DNA of 64,000 bases. Origin: Vibrio chagasii (GTDB lineage Bacteria; Pseudomonadota; Gammaproteobacteria; Enterobacterales; Vibrionaceae). The notes beneath the pieces are model-generated. The model was not told where the DNA came from. It searched no databases and was given only the letters and a program-made list of their open reading frames with translations. The translations under genes and the position numbers were made by a program. The stretch is taken from the NCBI RefSeq assembly GCF_002954585.1, contig NZ_MSCI01000002.1, forward strand, positions 1,404,089-1,468,088. Direction: 5' to 3'. Of the stretch, positions 11,595-21,118 are shown one piece after another; position 1 is the first letter of the stretch; each line of letters starts with the position of its first letter.

Positions 11595-13150
11595 AATACA
11601 AAACTGTACGCCTAATTTTAGGTGACCAGCTCAATATTGAGCACTCTTGGTTCGCTCATGTCAGTGATGAAGTGATCTACATCATCGCCGAACTAAAGCA
11701 GGAAACCGACTATGTTGCCTCGCACATCCAAAAAGTGGCGGCGTTCTTCTCTGCTATGGGTTATTTCGCTGAAGAGCTAACACAACGTGGACACCAAGTG
11801 TTGCATTTGACCTTGGATGATACGGCACAGTTTAAAGATCTCGATGCTGTTCTTCAGCACTACACAAACGAGTTTAACGCCGAGAAATTTGAATACCAAA
11901 GACCAGACGAATATCGTCTATTAGAACAGCTCAACAAACTCAAACTGCCTAACACTATCAAAGGATGCTACGACTCCGAGCACTTCATGTTTCCTTTTTC
12001 TGAAATCGAAGAACAGTTTCCGAAAGACAAACACATCATGATGGAGCATTTCTATCGCCGAATGAGAAAGCGTTTCGATATTCTCTTAAACGATGGAAAA
12101 CCAGTCGGCGGCAAATGGAACTATGATGCAAACAACCGTAAAAAGCTCAAGAAACAAGACATCGAAAACCTGCCACAACCCTTGATGTTTGCCAACGATA
12201 TCTCACCCATCCTAGAGCGCATCGAACGACATCAAGTAGTAACTATAGGGCAAGTTGGCGACCAATTGCTTTGGCCTGTGAATCGAGCGCAAAGTTTGTC
12301 TTTGCTCGCTCACTTCTGCCAAGTTTGTCTGCCGCTATTTGGCCAATTTCAAGATGCAATGACAGTGGAACATGACTCAAAGTGGAGCTTGTATCACAGC
12401 CGACTCTCGTTCTCGCTAAACAGCAAGCTTCTTAGCCCTAGCGAAGTTATTGATGCAGCTCTTTCGGCTTATCTCGCCTCTTCTAAGCAAGGTGCGCCCA
12501 CTATCGATATCGCACAGGTCGAGGGGTTTATTCGTCAGATATTGGGTTGGCGTGAATACATACGGGCGGTGTATTGGGCGAACATGCCGGCTTACGCTAC
12601 CAAGAACCACTACTCAGCAGACAGAGCATTGCCACATTACTTTTGGGATGGCCAAACTAAGATGAATTGCATGAAGCACGCGATTGATCAGTCGCTAGAG
12701 TATGCTTATGCCCACCATATTCAAAGGCTCATGGTAACGGGCAACTTCTGCTTAATCACAGGCATTGCACCAGACCAAGTCGACAGTTGGTACCTCGGCA
12801 TTTACGTTGATGCGATTGAATGGGTTGAAATGCCAAATACGCGAGGTATGGCACTGTTTGCGGATGGCGGGATCGTCGGAACCAAACCATACTCTGCCAG
12901 CGGTTCGTACATTAATCGCATGAGTGACTACTGCAAAGGCTGTCATTACAAGATTAAAGAGCGCACTGGTGAGTCCTCGTGTCCGTTTAACAGTTTGTAC
13001 TGGCGCTTCATGAATCAACACCGCGACGCCTTAAACCGAAACCCTCGCATGGGTATGCTTTATCGTTCTTGGGACAACATGGATGAACAAGAACAACAAG
13101 CGATACTCGATACCGCAGAACAACGACTGATGAATTTGGAGAACTTATAA
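11591..13150 (+). CDS. FeS-type bacterial photolyase/cryptochrome (PhrB-like, 6-4 class)
   Basis: A 519-residue member of the FeS-BCP group (deoxyribodipyrimidine photolyase-related protein), known for prokaryotic (6-4) photolyases. The start VRLILGDQLNIEHSWF is the family hallmark. Cysteines consistent with the 4Fe-4S site are present: GNFCLITG, then YCKGC and SSCPFNS near the C-terminus. FAD-domain features VEGFIRQILGWREYIR and NYFWDG-like HYFWDGQTKMNC are also present. It overlaps the CRY-DASH gene by four bases and the downstream SDR gene by one base. Confidence 0.92.
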   Translation: MKYKTVRLILGDQLNIEHSWFAHVSDEVIYIIAELKQETDYVASHIQKVAAFFSAMGYFAEELTQRGHQVLHLTLDDTAQFKDLDAVLQHYTNEFNAEKFEYQRPDEYRLLEQLNKLKLPNTIKGCYDSEHFMFPFSEIEEQFPKDKHIMMEHFYRRMRKRFDILLNDGKPVGGKWNYDANNRKKLKKQDIENLPQPLMFANDISPILERIERHQVVTIGQVGDQLLWPVNRAQSLSLLAHFCQVCLPLFGQFQDAMTVEHDSKWSLYHSRLSFSLNSKLLSPSEVIDAALSAYLASSKQGAPTIDIAQVEGFIRQILGWREYIRAVYWANMPAYATKNHYSADRALPHYFWDGQTKMNCMKHAIDQSLEYAYAHHIQRLMVTGNFCLITGIAPDQVDSWYLGIYVDAIEWVEMPNTRGMALFADGGIVGTKPYSASGSYINRMSDYCKGCHYKIKERTGESSCPFNSLYWRFMNQHRDALNRNPRMGMLYRSWDNMDEQEQQAILDTAEQRLMNLENL

Positions 13151-13890
13151 TGGTGGAGCAACTCAGATTACACATATTGGTTATCGGTGGTAGTGGCGGT
13201 ATTGGATTCGCCGTGGTTAAGCACCTACTGTCTGAGCTGTCTCGCTTTGATTTTCTCGATATTCATGTTGCAGCGACTTACCATTCCCAAAAGCCTGAGA
13301 TTGATGATAGGCGCCTAACTTGGCACCAAGTTGATGTGACTCAAGAATCCGATATCGTCGAATTACGTTCTCAATTTGATCAACTCGATTGGCTGATTAA
13401 CTGCGTTGGGATGTTACATACGCCAGAAATTGGGCCAGAAAAGAACTTGTCGTCCATCGACCCAGAATTCTTCCTCAAAAACATGTCTGTGAATACCCTA
13501 CCAAGCTTGTTGCTCGCTAAGCACTTCACTCCACTTCTCAAAGCGAGTGACAACCCCAAGTTTGCGGTGGTTTCCGCCAAGGTTGGCAGCATTTCAGATA
13601 ATCGCTTAGGCGGTTGGTATAGCTATCGTTCATCAAAAGCTGCCCTCAACATGTTCATTAAAACCATGTCGATTGAATGGGGTCGCACCATTAAGAAAGG
13701 CACCATATTAGCGCTGCACCCAGGGACGACCAATACTGCGTTATCGAAACCCTTTCAAGCAAATGTACCTGAAGGTAAACTATTTGATTCAGCTTACGTG
13801 GCACATCAACTCGTCGACATTATTCGCACCGCCACACCAGAGCAAAGCGGTCATTTCTACGCGTACAACGGTGAACAGTTACCTTGGTAA
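13150..13890 (+). CDS. SDR family oxidoreductase (CsgA/C-factor-like)
   Basis: A 246-residue short-chain dehydrogenase with the Rossmann motif VIGGSGGIGFAVVKHL (about residues 12-27), NCVG in place of NNAG, and the catalytic YSYRSSKAALNMFIK (Y-x-x-x-K). It is translationally coupled to the photolyase gene by a one-base stop/start overlap. This places it in the light-repair operon, but its substrate is unknown. It resembles the C-factor-like SDRs that commonly sit beside photolyase genes in marine gammaproteobacteria. Confidence 0.88.
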   Translation: MVEQLRLHILVIGGSGGIGFAVVKHLLSELSRFDFLDIHVAATYHSQKPEIDDRRLTWHQVDVTQESDIVELRSQFDQLDWLINCVGMLHTPEIGPEKNLSSIDPEFFLKNMSVNTLPSLLLAKHFTPLLKASDNPKFAVVSAKVGSISDNRLGGWYSYRSSKAALNMFIKTMSIEWGRTIKKGTILALHPGTTNTALSKPFQANVPEGKLFDSAYVAHQLVDIIRTATPEQSGHFYAYNGEQLPW

Positions 13891-13928
13891 AGTAGACGTT
13901 AAAGATTGGGAATTATCGGAACTTCACT

Positions 13929-13970
13929 GAGATTCCCTATCACGCTCGTCCCTCGCTGTAGGGAATGACG
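13929..13970. repeat. Interspersed palindromic element, single copy
   Basis: A 42-bp copy in which the ends GATTCCCTA and TAGGGAATGAC are complementary. It belongs to the same family as the arrays further along. It sits 38 bases after the SDR stop codon and could act as a 3'-end hairpin for that operon. Confidence 0.75.
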
Positions 13971-14114
13971 ACTTTATTGGTATGTGGATACCTTTCATAA
14001 ATAACCAAAAGGCAGTTTAGCATCTAAAGTCAGTTACACTCACGCGGAACATCCGAATACATGAACATAACGATTAGTAAGTACTGTACAAACAGGAAAT
14101 GTACGCAATAGTCC

Positions 14115-14887
14115 AATCCATAACCTTTCACCATCATTCCCGAGAAGGAGGAACAACTGCATTGCGAATCTCATTAAGACATTCGCTAAACGTTAGTGAG
14201 ACTACCTATAACGCTCGTACCTCGCTTTAAGGAATGACAAGGGTTACGCAAACAAAGTTACCATTACCTTTATTCAGAATATGAGCCTCACTCGCAACCT
14301 ACTGTGGGGAATCAGTATCCATTCAATGAGTAACTCATAACCCTCACCGTCATTCCCGAGAAGGAGGAACGACTGAGTCGGGAATCTCATTAAGACATTC
14401 GCTAAACGTTAGTGAGACTCCCTATAACGCTCGTACCTCGCTTTAAGGAATGACAAAGGTTACACAAACAAAGTTACCATTACCCTTATTCAGAATATGA
14501 GCCTCACTCGCAACCTACTGTGGGGAATCAGTATCCATTCAATGAGGAACTCATAACCCTCACCGTCATTCCCGAGAAAGAAGAACGACTGAGTTGCTAA
14601 TCTCATTAAGACATGCGCTAAACGTTAGTGAGACTCCCTATCACGCTCGTACCTCGATTTAGGAAATGACAAAGGTTACGCCAACAAAGTTACCATTACC
14701 TTTATTCAGAATATGAGCCTCACTCGCAACCTACTGGGGGGAATCAGTATTCATTCAACGAGTAACTCATAACCCTCACCGTCATTCCCGAGAGGGAGGA
14801 ACGACTGAGTCGGGAATCTCATTAAGACATTCGCAAAACGTTAGTAAGATTCCCAGTCACGCTCGCTCCTCGCTGTATGGAATGACG
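14115..14887. repeat. Tandem array, 216-bp period, about 3.5 copies
   Basis: The landmark CGAGAAGGAGGAAC (or variants) occurs at 14141, 14357, 14573 and 14789, exactly 216 bases apart. A second landmark, ACTG before GGGGAATCAGTAT, recurs at 14301, 14517 and 14733, also 216 apart. Each unit contains a palindromic element (CATTCCCGAG...CGGGAATCTC), a second inverted copy (GACTCCCTAT...GGAATGAC) and a spacer of unrelated unique sequence. Copies differ at only a few bases. No credible gene lies inside. The rest of 13891-14928 holds nothing else that I can recognise. Confidence 0.92.
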
Positions 14888-14928
14888 AAGTCTTCGCCAG
14901 AAAAATCTAGCGTTGCTACAGTCTAGCT

Positions 14929-15066
14929 TTACTTAGGTTTGTTCCGGCGACAACGCTCAGAGCAATACACGACTTCATCCCAGCAGCGCTCCCACTTCTT
15001 GCGCCATGCGAATGGCTTTTGACACACAGGGCATGTCTTTGTAGGTAAGTGTAGCTTTTTGTGCAT
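14929..15066 (-). CDS. DUF2256 small zinc-binding protein (45 aa)
   Basis: The reverse strand encodes [19 protein letters not shown]...[12 protein letters not shown], 45 residues with CPVC and a later C-x-x-x-C pair, basic throughout. This is the DUF2256 pattern. From general knowledge, DUF2256 genes are often found next to cryptochrome/photolyase genes, and here it lies 1 kb from the photolyase operon on the opposite strand, separated by the tandem array. It was too small to be caught by length-limited gene finding. Confidence 0.8.
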   Translation of the reverse strand: MHKKLHLPTKTCPVCQKPFAWRKKWERCWDEVVYCSERCRRNKPK

Positions 15067-15111
15067 GAATGTTCCTTGTGTTTTGGCCTATCAATTGAAG
15101 TTCTAACAGAG

Positions 15112-15305
15112 AGATTCCCTATTAAGCTCGTTCCTCGCTATACGGAATGACGGTAGTTGTCATACCCAAGCTAGCTTGCCCGACTTCAAATAATGGTCGG
15201 AACTCTCTATCACCCGACCATATCTTCCATCCATTGGCATAAAACTGAGAGCCCCACTCCTTCATCCCCAAGAAGGAGGAACGACTGAGCTGGGGATCTG
15301 CTCTT
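15112..15305. repeat. Two interspersed elements between the DUF2256 gene and sbcC
   Basis: One element copy (GAGATTCCCTATTAAGC...GGAATGACGG) spans about 15112-15154, and an opposite-orientation relative (CATCCCCAAGAAGGAGG...CTGGGGATCTG) spans about 15264-15303. They belong to the same family as the neighbouring arrays but are not part of the 216-bp tandem. An open reading frame that crosses them is an artefact of the repeat. Confidence 0.75.
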
Positions 15306-15372
15306 GTTGAAGCTGAAACCATTTCAACTCAACACGCTGGGCTTTTGATGTCAGACGACCAATCTCGAGATA

Positions 15373-18300
15373 TTAAGCAACCACTTTGTACTGCTTTTCC
15401 ATCTCGCTAACGCCAAGGCCTGCGTGCTTGGTTACTTTCAACTGAACAGGCACACGCTCTTTTAAAGCTTCAACGTGGCTGATGACACCAATCATTTTGC
15501 CTGATGCATTCAAGTTATCGAGTGCGTTCAATGCGATGTCTAGCGTGTCACTATCAAGCGTGCCAAAGCCTTCATCTAAGAAGAGAGAATCAATACTGGT
15601 TTTGTAACTCACAAGATCAGATAGCGCCAATGCCAACGCCAAACTCACCAAGAAGCTTTCACCACCAGACAGAGTTTTGGTGTCGCGCATTACATCCCCC
15701 TGCCAGGTATCGAGTACCTGTAGCTCTAAGCCATCGTCGGCTTTGCGTTTTAATTCATAGCGACCATGCAAACGCTGTAATTGCTTGTTTGCCAGGTACA
15801 CCAAGTTTTCCAGTGTTAGACCTTGAGCAAACTTACGGAATTTGTCGCCATTCTTAGAGCCAATCAGCGAGTTCAAGCGCGAGATATCATCGAACTCGAC
15901 TTGTTGTTCAGAGATCTGCTTAAACAAATCTTGCTGGTTACTTCGGTTCTGACGATCCGTTTCAAGGTAGGCAGAAATTGCGCCAATTTTACTCGCATGA
16001 TTTTGCTGAGCTTCTTGGCAGTCAGCTGTCGCCTGCTCCACTTGCTGTTGATTTTGTTCTTGCCATGTTTGCGCATTTTCGTGGTTTTGTAGCTCCACTT
16101 GCGCTGCTTTTGCCGTATTCAGCCTTGCTTGTGCGCCGACAATTGCTTCACCCAAAGACTTCTTAAGGTTTTGTAATTGAGTGTGTACCTCTTCATCGAG
16201 CAGTGCAGCTTCAAAATCAACCTCCCCTTCAAATGGGCTCGCTTGCAAAGCTTCAACCCAAGCATTGGTCGCTTGCGTGTGGCTTGTTTGCTTCGTGGTT
16301 AACTCATCAGAAAAACCGGTATGTTTCGTTTGTTCGGTTCGATGTTCCAATTCGCAGCAGTTAAGTACCAGCTGAGCCGCGTCAAACGCTGTAACTGCGT
16401 CTGTTACCTTTTGCTTCATTGCTTGGCTTGCTACTTGAATGTCTTGCTCACCAAACAACTGCGCTCTTTCACCACCAATACGAGCCAACTCCGCTGTTAA
16501 CAATTCGCTTTCTTTGCTTAACGCATCCAGCTCTTTTTGTGCACTGCTGAGTTTGTCATCCAGTGTTTTTTGTTCAGCACATTGGGTAATCAAGCGCTTC
16601 TCTAGCTCAGCCTGTTGCTGTTTGGTTTGCAACCATGTGTTTGAGGCTTGCAGTTTTTCAGCAAACCAAGCGTCAATGTGATCGAGCTCAGGAGCCTCGA
16701 TCGAGGTTTCCACAATGCTCTCTTTGAGTGAGTGCCATTGTTGCTCTCTAGCTTGCGCGGTTTGACTTGCTTGATCATTCGCAGTTTGGTTTTGCTTCTT
16801 GAGGTCGTTGAGACGCTCCTCCGCTAACACAAGATTAGCTTGCGCTTTATCAGCCATAACGCTCGCTGATAAACGTTGTTTTTCAGCTTCGGCGTAGCTG
16901 TTTTTAGCATCTACTAAGACTTTTAGCTGCTGCTGAGTTTGATTTAAGTGAAGCTCACATTGCTCAACAAAAGTCGTCACCGCAAGTTCATTCCCCAGGT
17001 CAGCCACAGAAAGTGGTGTTAACTCCAGAGTCACAGCCGTAACGTCAGACAAACTCTGTTGAAGCTTACCTATTACAGATTGCCAATTAAGTTGAGCTTG
17101 CTGGATATCCGCTTGTGCACGTTGAATATCATCACTTAGTGCTGTGATCATAGGAGCAAGAGAATCCAACTGTTGACGATGCTCTTGACCATCTTTCTTA
17201 ATGACCGCTAACTCATGTTTTTCTCGCTCTTGCTGAGCAATCAAGTTCGCAATATCTTGCGACTGCTCAACCGTATGTTCAGTAGAACCACACAGCGGAC
17301 ATTCAGAGCCAAACTCCAACTTCGCACGGTACTTAGCTAGCTCTCCCTCTTGCGCGATTAACAAGGTTAAGCGCTCAAGTGATGTCTCTTTCTCTTTATA
17401 TCGTTCAACGAGTACTTCACGCTCTTTCGATAGCTTGTCAGCCTGCTGAATGTTAGTTTGGTGGGCTTGTGTTTTGACGCCAAGCTGTTGCTGTGCGTTT
17501 AAAAAACCACGATTGATTTCAAACAACGAGTGGGTGTTACGATTCCAAAACTCCAAAATCTCTTTTTGAGCAAGTAATGTTGTTTCACTGGTGTTCGCCT
17601 GTAGCGCTTCCCATTGCTGCTTGGTATTGTTCTCGGCCAGCACCAATTCAGCTAGAGCTTGATCTTGCGATGCTTTGGTTTGCTGTGCGTTTTTAATCAC
17701 AACTTGTTGAGCTTCTAGCGCCGTATAGGTTTGCTTCGCTAGATTGAGTTGTTGCGAATGCTGCGACTCTAACGTACGCACTTGCTCAACTTTGGCTTGC
17801 CACTGACCTAAGTGCTTTTCGAGGTGTTGGTCCGCCTGATGCGCCTCTAGATAGCCAGCACTTAGCTTTTCTTGCTGTTTCAACTCGTCAATCTGTTGCA
17901 CCAACATAAGCTGTTGATTACGTTGCTGTGCGTGTTGTTCATTCAACGTATTTGCGGCGTTAACCGCCGAGGTTTGCTTGTCTTTGAGTACCGATATTTG
18001 GTTGTCGAGTGGGCGGACTTGCTCAATGACCTTTTCTTGATCCTGTTGCTCGGCTTTAACTTTTTCAACCGATTCGCTACTTTTAGTCAGCTTGGCTTGG
18101 GCGTCTAACTTCTCGGTCTCGCGCACCGCGAGCAACTTAGAACTGTTATCTAGGTTAATTTGCGTAAGGTTGAGCTCATGTTCACAGCGTTTTAAGTCTT
18201 TGTGCAGAGGTCGCAATTTCTCAGCCGGCTCGCTGTTTGCCAAACGTAACAAAAATGGTTGGTTTTGCTCTAAATCGCTTTGCGCTGTTTTTAGGTCTTG

Positions 18301-19089
18301 TTCACTGGTCGCAACAGTATGCTGCGCTTTGGTCACGTCTTTCCACCAGCTAAGGTGAGCTTGCCACTCTTTTAGTTGTTCTGCTAAACGTTTCTGTTCA
18401 GCTTCTAACGTCTCACGCTCTGTTGTCAGCTCTTGAATTTGCTCATCAGACAGTAAACTCACACCCTCAGCTTTTGCTTTCAGGTGATTAAGCGACTCTT
18501 CACTCGACTTGAAGTGATCGTAAATACGTTCTGAAATCAGGCTATAAACTTCAGTACCTGTAAGTTCTTCCAACAATTCGGCACGATCATTCGCGTTAGC
18601 ATTTAAGAAGGCAGCAAATTCGCCTTGAGAAAGCATGATCGACTTAGTAAAGCGAGAGAAATCGAGACCTGTCACCTGCTCAACCAACTTGGTCTTCTTG
18701 GTTAACATGGTCTCTAATACTTTATCAGTGTCTGCATCAGCAAATTCACATGTTGGTGTTTGCAGAGCACCATCGTGCTTACCGCGCGCTCGCTTTTGGT
18801 GGAAGTTAGAACGGTAAGTTTTGCCCTGCACTTCAAATTCAAGCTCAGCGAAACACTCACCAGTACCGCGAGTCATCAGCTCGTTATTGCCTTTAGCTAT
18901 GCTTTTCAAACGAGGCGTTCGGTGGAATAGCGCTAAACAAATTGCATCCAGAATAGTCGTTTTACCCGCACCTGTTGGGCCCGTGATTGCAAACAGACCA
19001 TTTTCTGCAAACGGTGATTGGGTGAAATCGAGCTTCCAACGCCCTTTCAAAGAGTTCAGGTTTTCAAATTCTAGGCTTAAAATCTTCAT
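15373..19089 (-). CDS. sbcC: SbcCD exonuclease, ATPase subunit
   Basis: A 1238-residue SMC-like Rad50 homologue. The N-terminal Walker A is GPTGAGKTTILDAI. A very long glutamine-rich coiled coil is broken near the middle by the zinc hook CPLCG. The C-terminal half has the signature LSGGESFLVSLALALALSDL and Walker B DSLFLDEGFGTLD. With SbcD it forms the nuclease that cleaves DNA hairpins and processes stalled or broken forks. It starts five bases after the sbcD stop codon, so the pair is an operon. The length is close to other Vibrio SbcC proteins and there is no sign of damage. Confidence 0.96.
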   Translation of the reverse strand: MKILSLEFENLNSLKGRWKLDFTQSPFAENGLFAITGPTGAGKTTILDAICLALFHRTPRLKSIAKGNNELMTRGTGECFAELEFEVQGKTYRSNFHQKRARGKHDGALQTPTCEFADADTDKVLETMLTKKTKLVEQVTGLDFSRFTKSIMLSQGEFAAFLNANANDRAELLEELTGTEVYSLISERIYDHFKSSEESLNHLKAKAEGVSLLSDEQIQELTTERETLEAEQKRLAEQLKEWQAHLSWWKDVTKAQHTVATSEQDLKTAQSDLEQNQPFLLRLANSEPAEKLRPLHKDLKRCEHELNLTQINLDNSSKLLAVRETEKLDAQAKLTKSSESVEKVKAEQQDQEKVIEQVRPLDNQISVLKDKQTSAVNAANTLNEQHAQQRNQQLMLVQQIDELKQQEKLSAGYLEAHQADQHLEKHLGQWQAKVEQVRTLESQHSQQLNLAKQTYTALEAQQVVIKNAQQTKASQDQALAELVLAENNTKQQWEALQANTSETTLLAQKEILEFWNRNTHSLFEINRGFLNAQQQLGVKTQAHQTNIQQADKLSKEREVLVERYKEKETSLERLTLLIAQEGELAKYRAKLEFGSECPLCGSTEHTVEQSQDIANLIAQQEREKHELAVIKKDGQEHRQQLDSLAPMITALSDDIQRAQADIQQAQLNWQSVIGKLQQSLSDVTAVTLELTPLSVADLGNELAVTTFVEQCELHLNQTQQQLKVLVDAKNSYAEAEKQRLSASVMADKAQANLVLAEERLNDLKKQNQTANDQASQTAQAREQQWHSLKESIVETSIEAPELDHIDAWFAEKLQASNTWLQTKQQQAELEKRLITQCAEQKTLDDKLSSAQKELDALSKESELLTAELARIGGERAQLFGEQDIQVASQAMKQKVTDAVTAFDAAQLVLNCCELEHRTEQTKHTGFSDELTTKQTSHTQATNAWVEALQASPFEGEVDFEAALLDEEVHTQLQNLKKSLGEAIVGAQARLNTAKAAQVELQNHENAQTWQEQNQQQVEQATADCQEAQQNHASKIGAISAYLETDRQNRSNQQDLFKQISEQQVEFDDISRLNSLIGSKNGDKFRKFAQGLTLENLVYLANKQLQRLHGRYELKRKADDGLELQVLDTWQGDVMRDTKTLSGGESFLVSLALALALSDLVSYKTSIDSLFLDEGFGTLDSDTLDIALNALDNLNASGKMIGVISHVEALKERVPVQLKVTKHAGLGVSEMEKQYKVVA

Positions 19090-19094
19090 ACTCG

Positions 19095-20348
19095 TTACTC
19101 TTCTACTTTGTTTGTTGCTTGAGCGCTTTCAGACACTTCGACCATGACTTGCTTAAACTTCACCGTCATTCGCTCTAAGCGGGCTTTTTCAGACTCAGTT
19201 TCGAACTCTTCTAAAGCAATGCGCTTGGTAAACACGTCCATTGGGCTCAGTTCAGACAGAGTTTCTGCTGATTCTTGCTCCAACGCTTGGTTGCGACGCT
19301 CTCTTGCACGGCGCAGTTGAAGTACTTCCACATTCAAGCCTTCAGTCAATGCACGCATACGTTCTTGTAGATCAGATAGGTAATCTTGAGCCTGAACCTC
19401 TATCGACAACCACACGCTTTGTTCGCCATCCAAACCAATGTATTGATTCAGCTGAGACTCTATCTCGCTCAAGTCGCCTTTAATTTCGGCTAACGGCTGG
19501 AAAGTTGGAACGGCTAATTGAGAAATGGTTCGTTCGCCTTCAGAAAACTCAACCACGCACACCTGCTTCTGAGATTTAAGCTCATCAAAGCTCAGTGGGA
19601 TTGGAGAACCGGAATAACGAATGTATTCACGCTTAGCCACCACTTGCGGGCGGTGAATATGACCAAGAGCAATGTAGTCAGCATCTGGGAAACCATCCGC
19701 AGCAAAGCCATCTAGGTTACCAACGTAAATATCACGTACAGAATCTGACTGTTGCACGCCCATTGCAGTAAGGTGTCCCGTAGCGATGATTGGCATGTGC
19801 TCATGGTTTTCATAAGTAGCACGCTTAGCGACTGCCGCCTCATAAACACTTTGGTAATGCTGCTTGATTGCATCGCCAAGCTGCTTTTGCCGCTCTACGC
19901 CAGATACACCAGCTTGACTGGTCAGCACATCACGTGGACGGATAAAAGGAATAGCACACACAAGCGCTTCTACATCGCCCTTTTTGCCCTTGAGTTCAAC
20001 AACCTGAGTCGCATGATCTTCGTTGGTATTTGGGATGACGTCGGCTCCCATGTATTTAAGCAGCTGTTGGGTCTCTTTCAGAACCGAAACGGAATCGTGG
20101 TTTCCGCCTAGCAGTACCAATTGACAGCCAATCTTGTTCGAATCGACGACAAACTTATTATACATCTCACGAGCGTAACTTGGTGGCGTACTGGTATCGA
20201 AAATGTCACCAGCAACGATGATCGCATCGATGTCATGTTCAGTAACTTGCTCAAGTAACCATTGTAAGAAACGTTCATGTTCATTCTTACGGCTTTTATT
20301 GTAGAAGTTTTGGCCAAGGTGCCAATCGGATGTGTGAAGAATCTTCAT
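19095..20348 (-). CDS. sbcD: SbcCD exonuclease, nuclease subunit
   Basis: A 417-residue Mre11-type metallophosphoesterase. Metal-binding motifs are in order: D-x-H (TSDWHLGQ), GDIFD, GGNHDS, then a histidine pair (GHLTAMG and GHIHRPQ). The C-terminal part after about residue 280 is the capping/DNA-binding domain. It is the upstream partner of sbcC, with five bases between the genes. Confidence 0.96.
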   Translation of the reverse strand: MKILHTSDWHLGQNFYNKSRKNEHERFLQWLLEQVTEHDIDAIIVAGDIFDTSTPPSYAREMYNKFVVDSNKIGCQLVLLGGNHDSVSVLKETQQLLKYMGADVIPNTNEDHATQVVELKGKKGDVEALVCAIPFIRPRDVLTSQAGVSGVERQKQLGDAIKQHYQSVYEAAVAKRATYENHEHMPIIATGHLTAMGVQQSDSVRDIYVGNLDGFAADGFPDADYIALGHIHRPQVVAKREYIRYSGSPIPLSFDELKSQKQVCVVEFSEGERTISQLAVPTFQPLAEIKGDLSEIESQLNQYIGLDGEQSVWLSIEVQAQDYLSDLQERMRALTEGLNVEVLQLRRARERRNQALEQESAETLSELSPMDVFTKRIALEEFETESEKARLERMTVKFKQVMVEVSESAQATNKVEE

Positions 20349-20472
20349 TGCTGCTCACTGGAAGTCGGTAATACCTATAATCTACCAAAATCGCCCATAC
20401 AATTCCCTTTCATAAGCTTGTGAAAAGCAACTAATTTTACGCATGAACGCATCATGGGTTATAGCTACAAAA

Positions 20473-20499
20473 AAAGCCGCTCATAATCAGAGCGGCTTT
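20473..20499 (-). terminator. Rho-independent terminator of the OmpA-like gene
   Basis: A 10-bp perfect stem (AAAGCCGCTC and its complement) has a 7-base loop. On the minus strand it is followed by a run of seven Ts, 38 bases past the stop codon of the barrel gene. Confidence 0.9.
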
Positions 20500-20536
20500 C
20501 GTATCAACTATAAACAATTTCAGATATCAACATGCA

Positions 20537-21118
20537 TTAGAAATTGTAAGAAGCACCCAGAGTTACTGTACTAAATGCGACATCTCGGCTGCTTGTACGC
20601 AGTTTGTTGCCGTTGATGCTATATGTATAAGTCTCAATATTCACGGCGTCCGCTTGAGAAATTAGGCGAAGCGTTAGGTTCTCTACTGGCGTATATTCCA
20701 CACCAACACCGAAGCGGAAACCTGCACCTGAATCATCGCCATAAAAAGCACCATTACTTGAATTTAGATCAACGTAGCTAAAGCCTGCCAATACAAATGG
20801 ACGGATTGAGTTATCGAATGTGTAACCTACATTTGCTGCAACCGAAAGTGATGTTGGTGAAAGAAGCTTAAAACTATATTTTCCGTATTCAGCGTAATCC
20901 GTGTAGCCTAGTTCGATGCCTACAATACGGTTGAATTGATAACCACCATAAAGGCTGTATCCCATGCTTTCAGCGTCTAAGTTGGCACCACCATCTGTGT
21001 CCGAATCCTGATGAACACCAAGGCCTGCACCAATGTATGGACCACCCTCAATACCCGCAGCAGATGTAGGAAGCGAAACCAAGCCAACTAGGCCCAATAA
21101 AAATGTTGTTCTAAGCAT
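20537..21118 (-). CDS. OmpA-like / OmpX-like outer-membrane beta-barrel protein
   Basis: A 193-residue outer-membrane protein with a signal peptide (MLRTTFLLGLVGLVSLPTSA) and an eight-stranded barrel pattern of alternating residues: GPYIGAGLGVHQD, YSLYGGYQFNRIVGIELGYTDY, FVLAGFSYVDL, FRFGVGVEYTP, and terminal TVTLGASYNF with the C-terminal phenylalanine used for BAM recognition. It lacks the peptidoglycan-binding OmpA C-domain. The upstream 470 bases are AT-rich and would carry its promoter. Confidence 0.85.
   Translation of the reverse strand: MLRTTFLLGLVGLVSLPTSAAGIEGGPYIGAGLGVHQDSDTDGGANLDAESMGYSLYGGYQFNRIVGIELGYTDYAEYGKYSFKLLSPTSLSVAANVGYTFDNSIRPFVLAGFSYVDLNSSNGAFYGDDSGAGFRFGVGVEYTPVENLTLRLISQADAVNIETYTYSINGNKLRTSSRDVAFSTVTLGASYNF

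Noticed and set aside
14115..14887. CRISPR array
   Set aside because: The period is 216 bases and the whole unit, including spacer, is repeated nearly identically. CRISPR spacers must differ, and no cas gene is present.
15122..15322. 66-codon minus-strand frame before sbcC
   Set aside because: It spans two repeat elements and has no start signal or family.
15504..19147. Many frames of 60-120 codons opposite sbcC
   Set aside because: They are antisense shadows of a long, compositionally biased coiled-coil gene. None has a family or a start signal.
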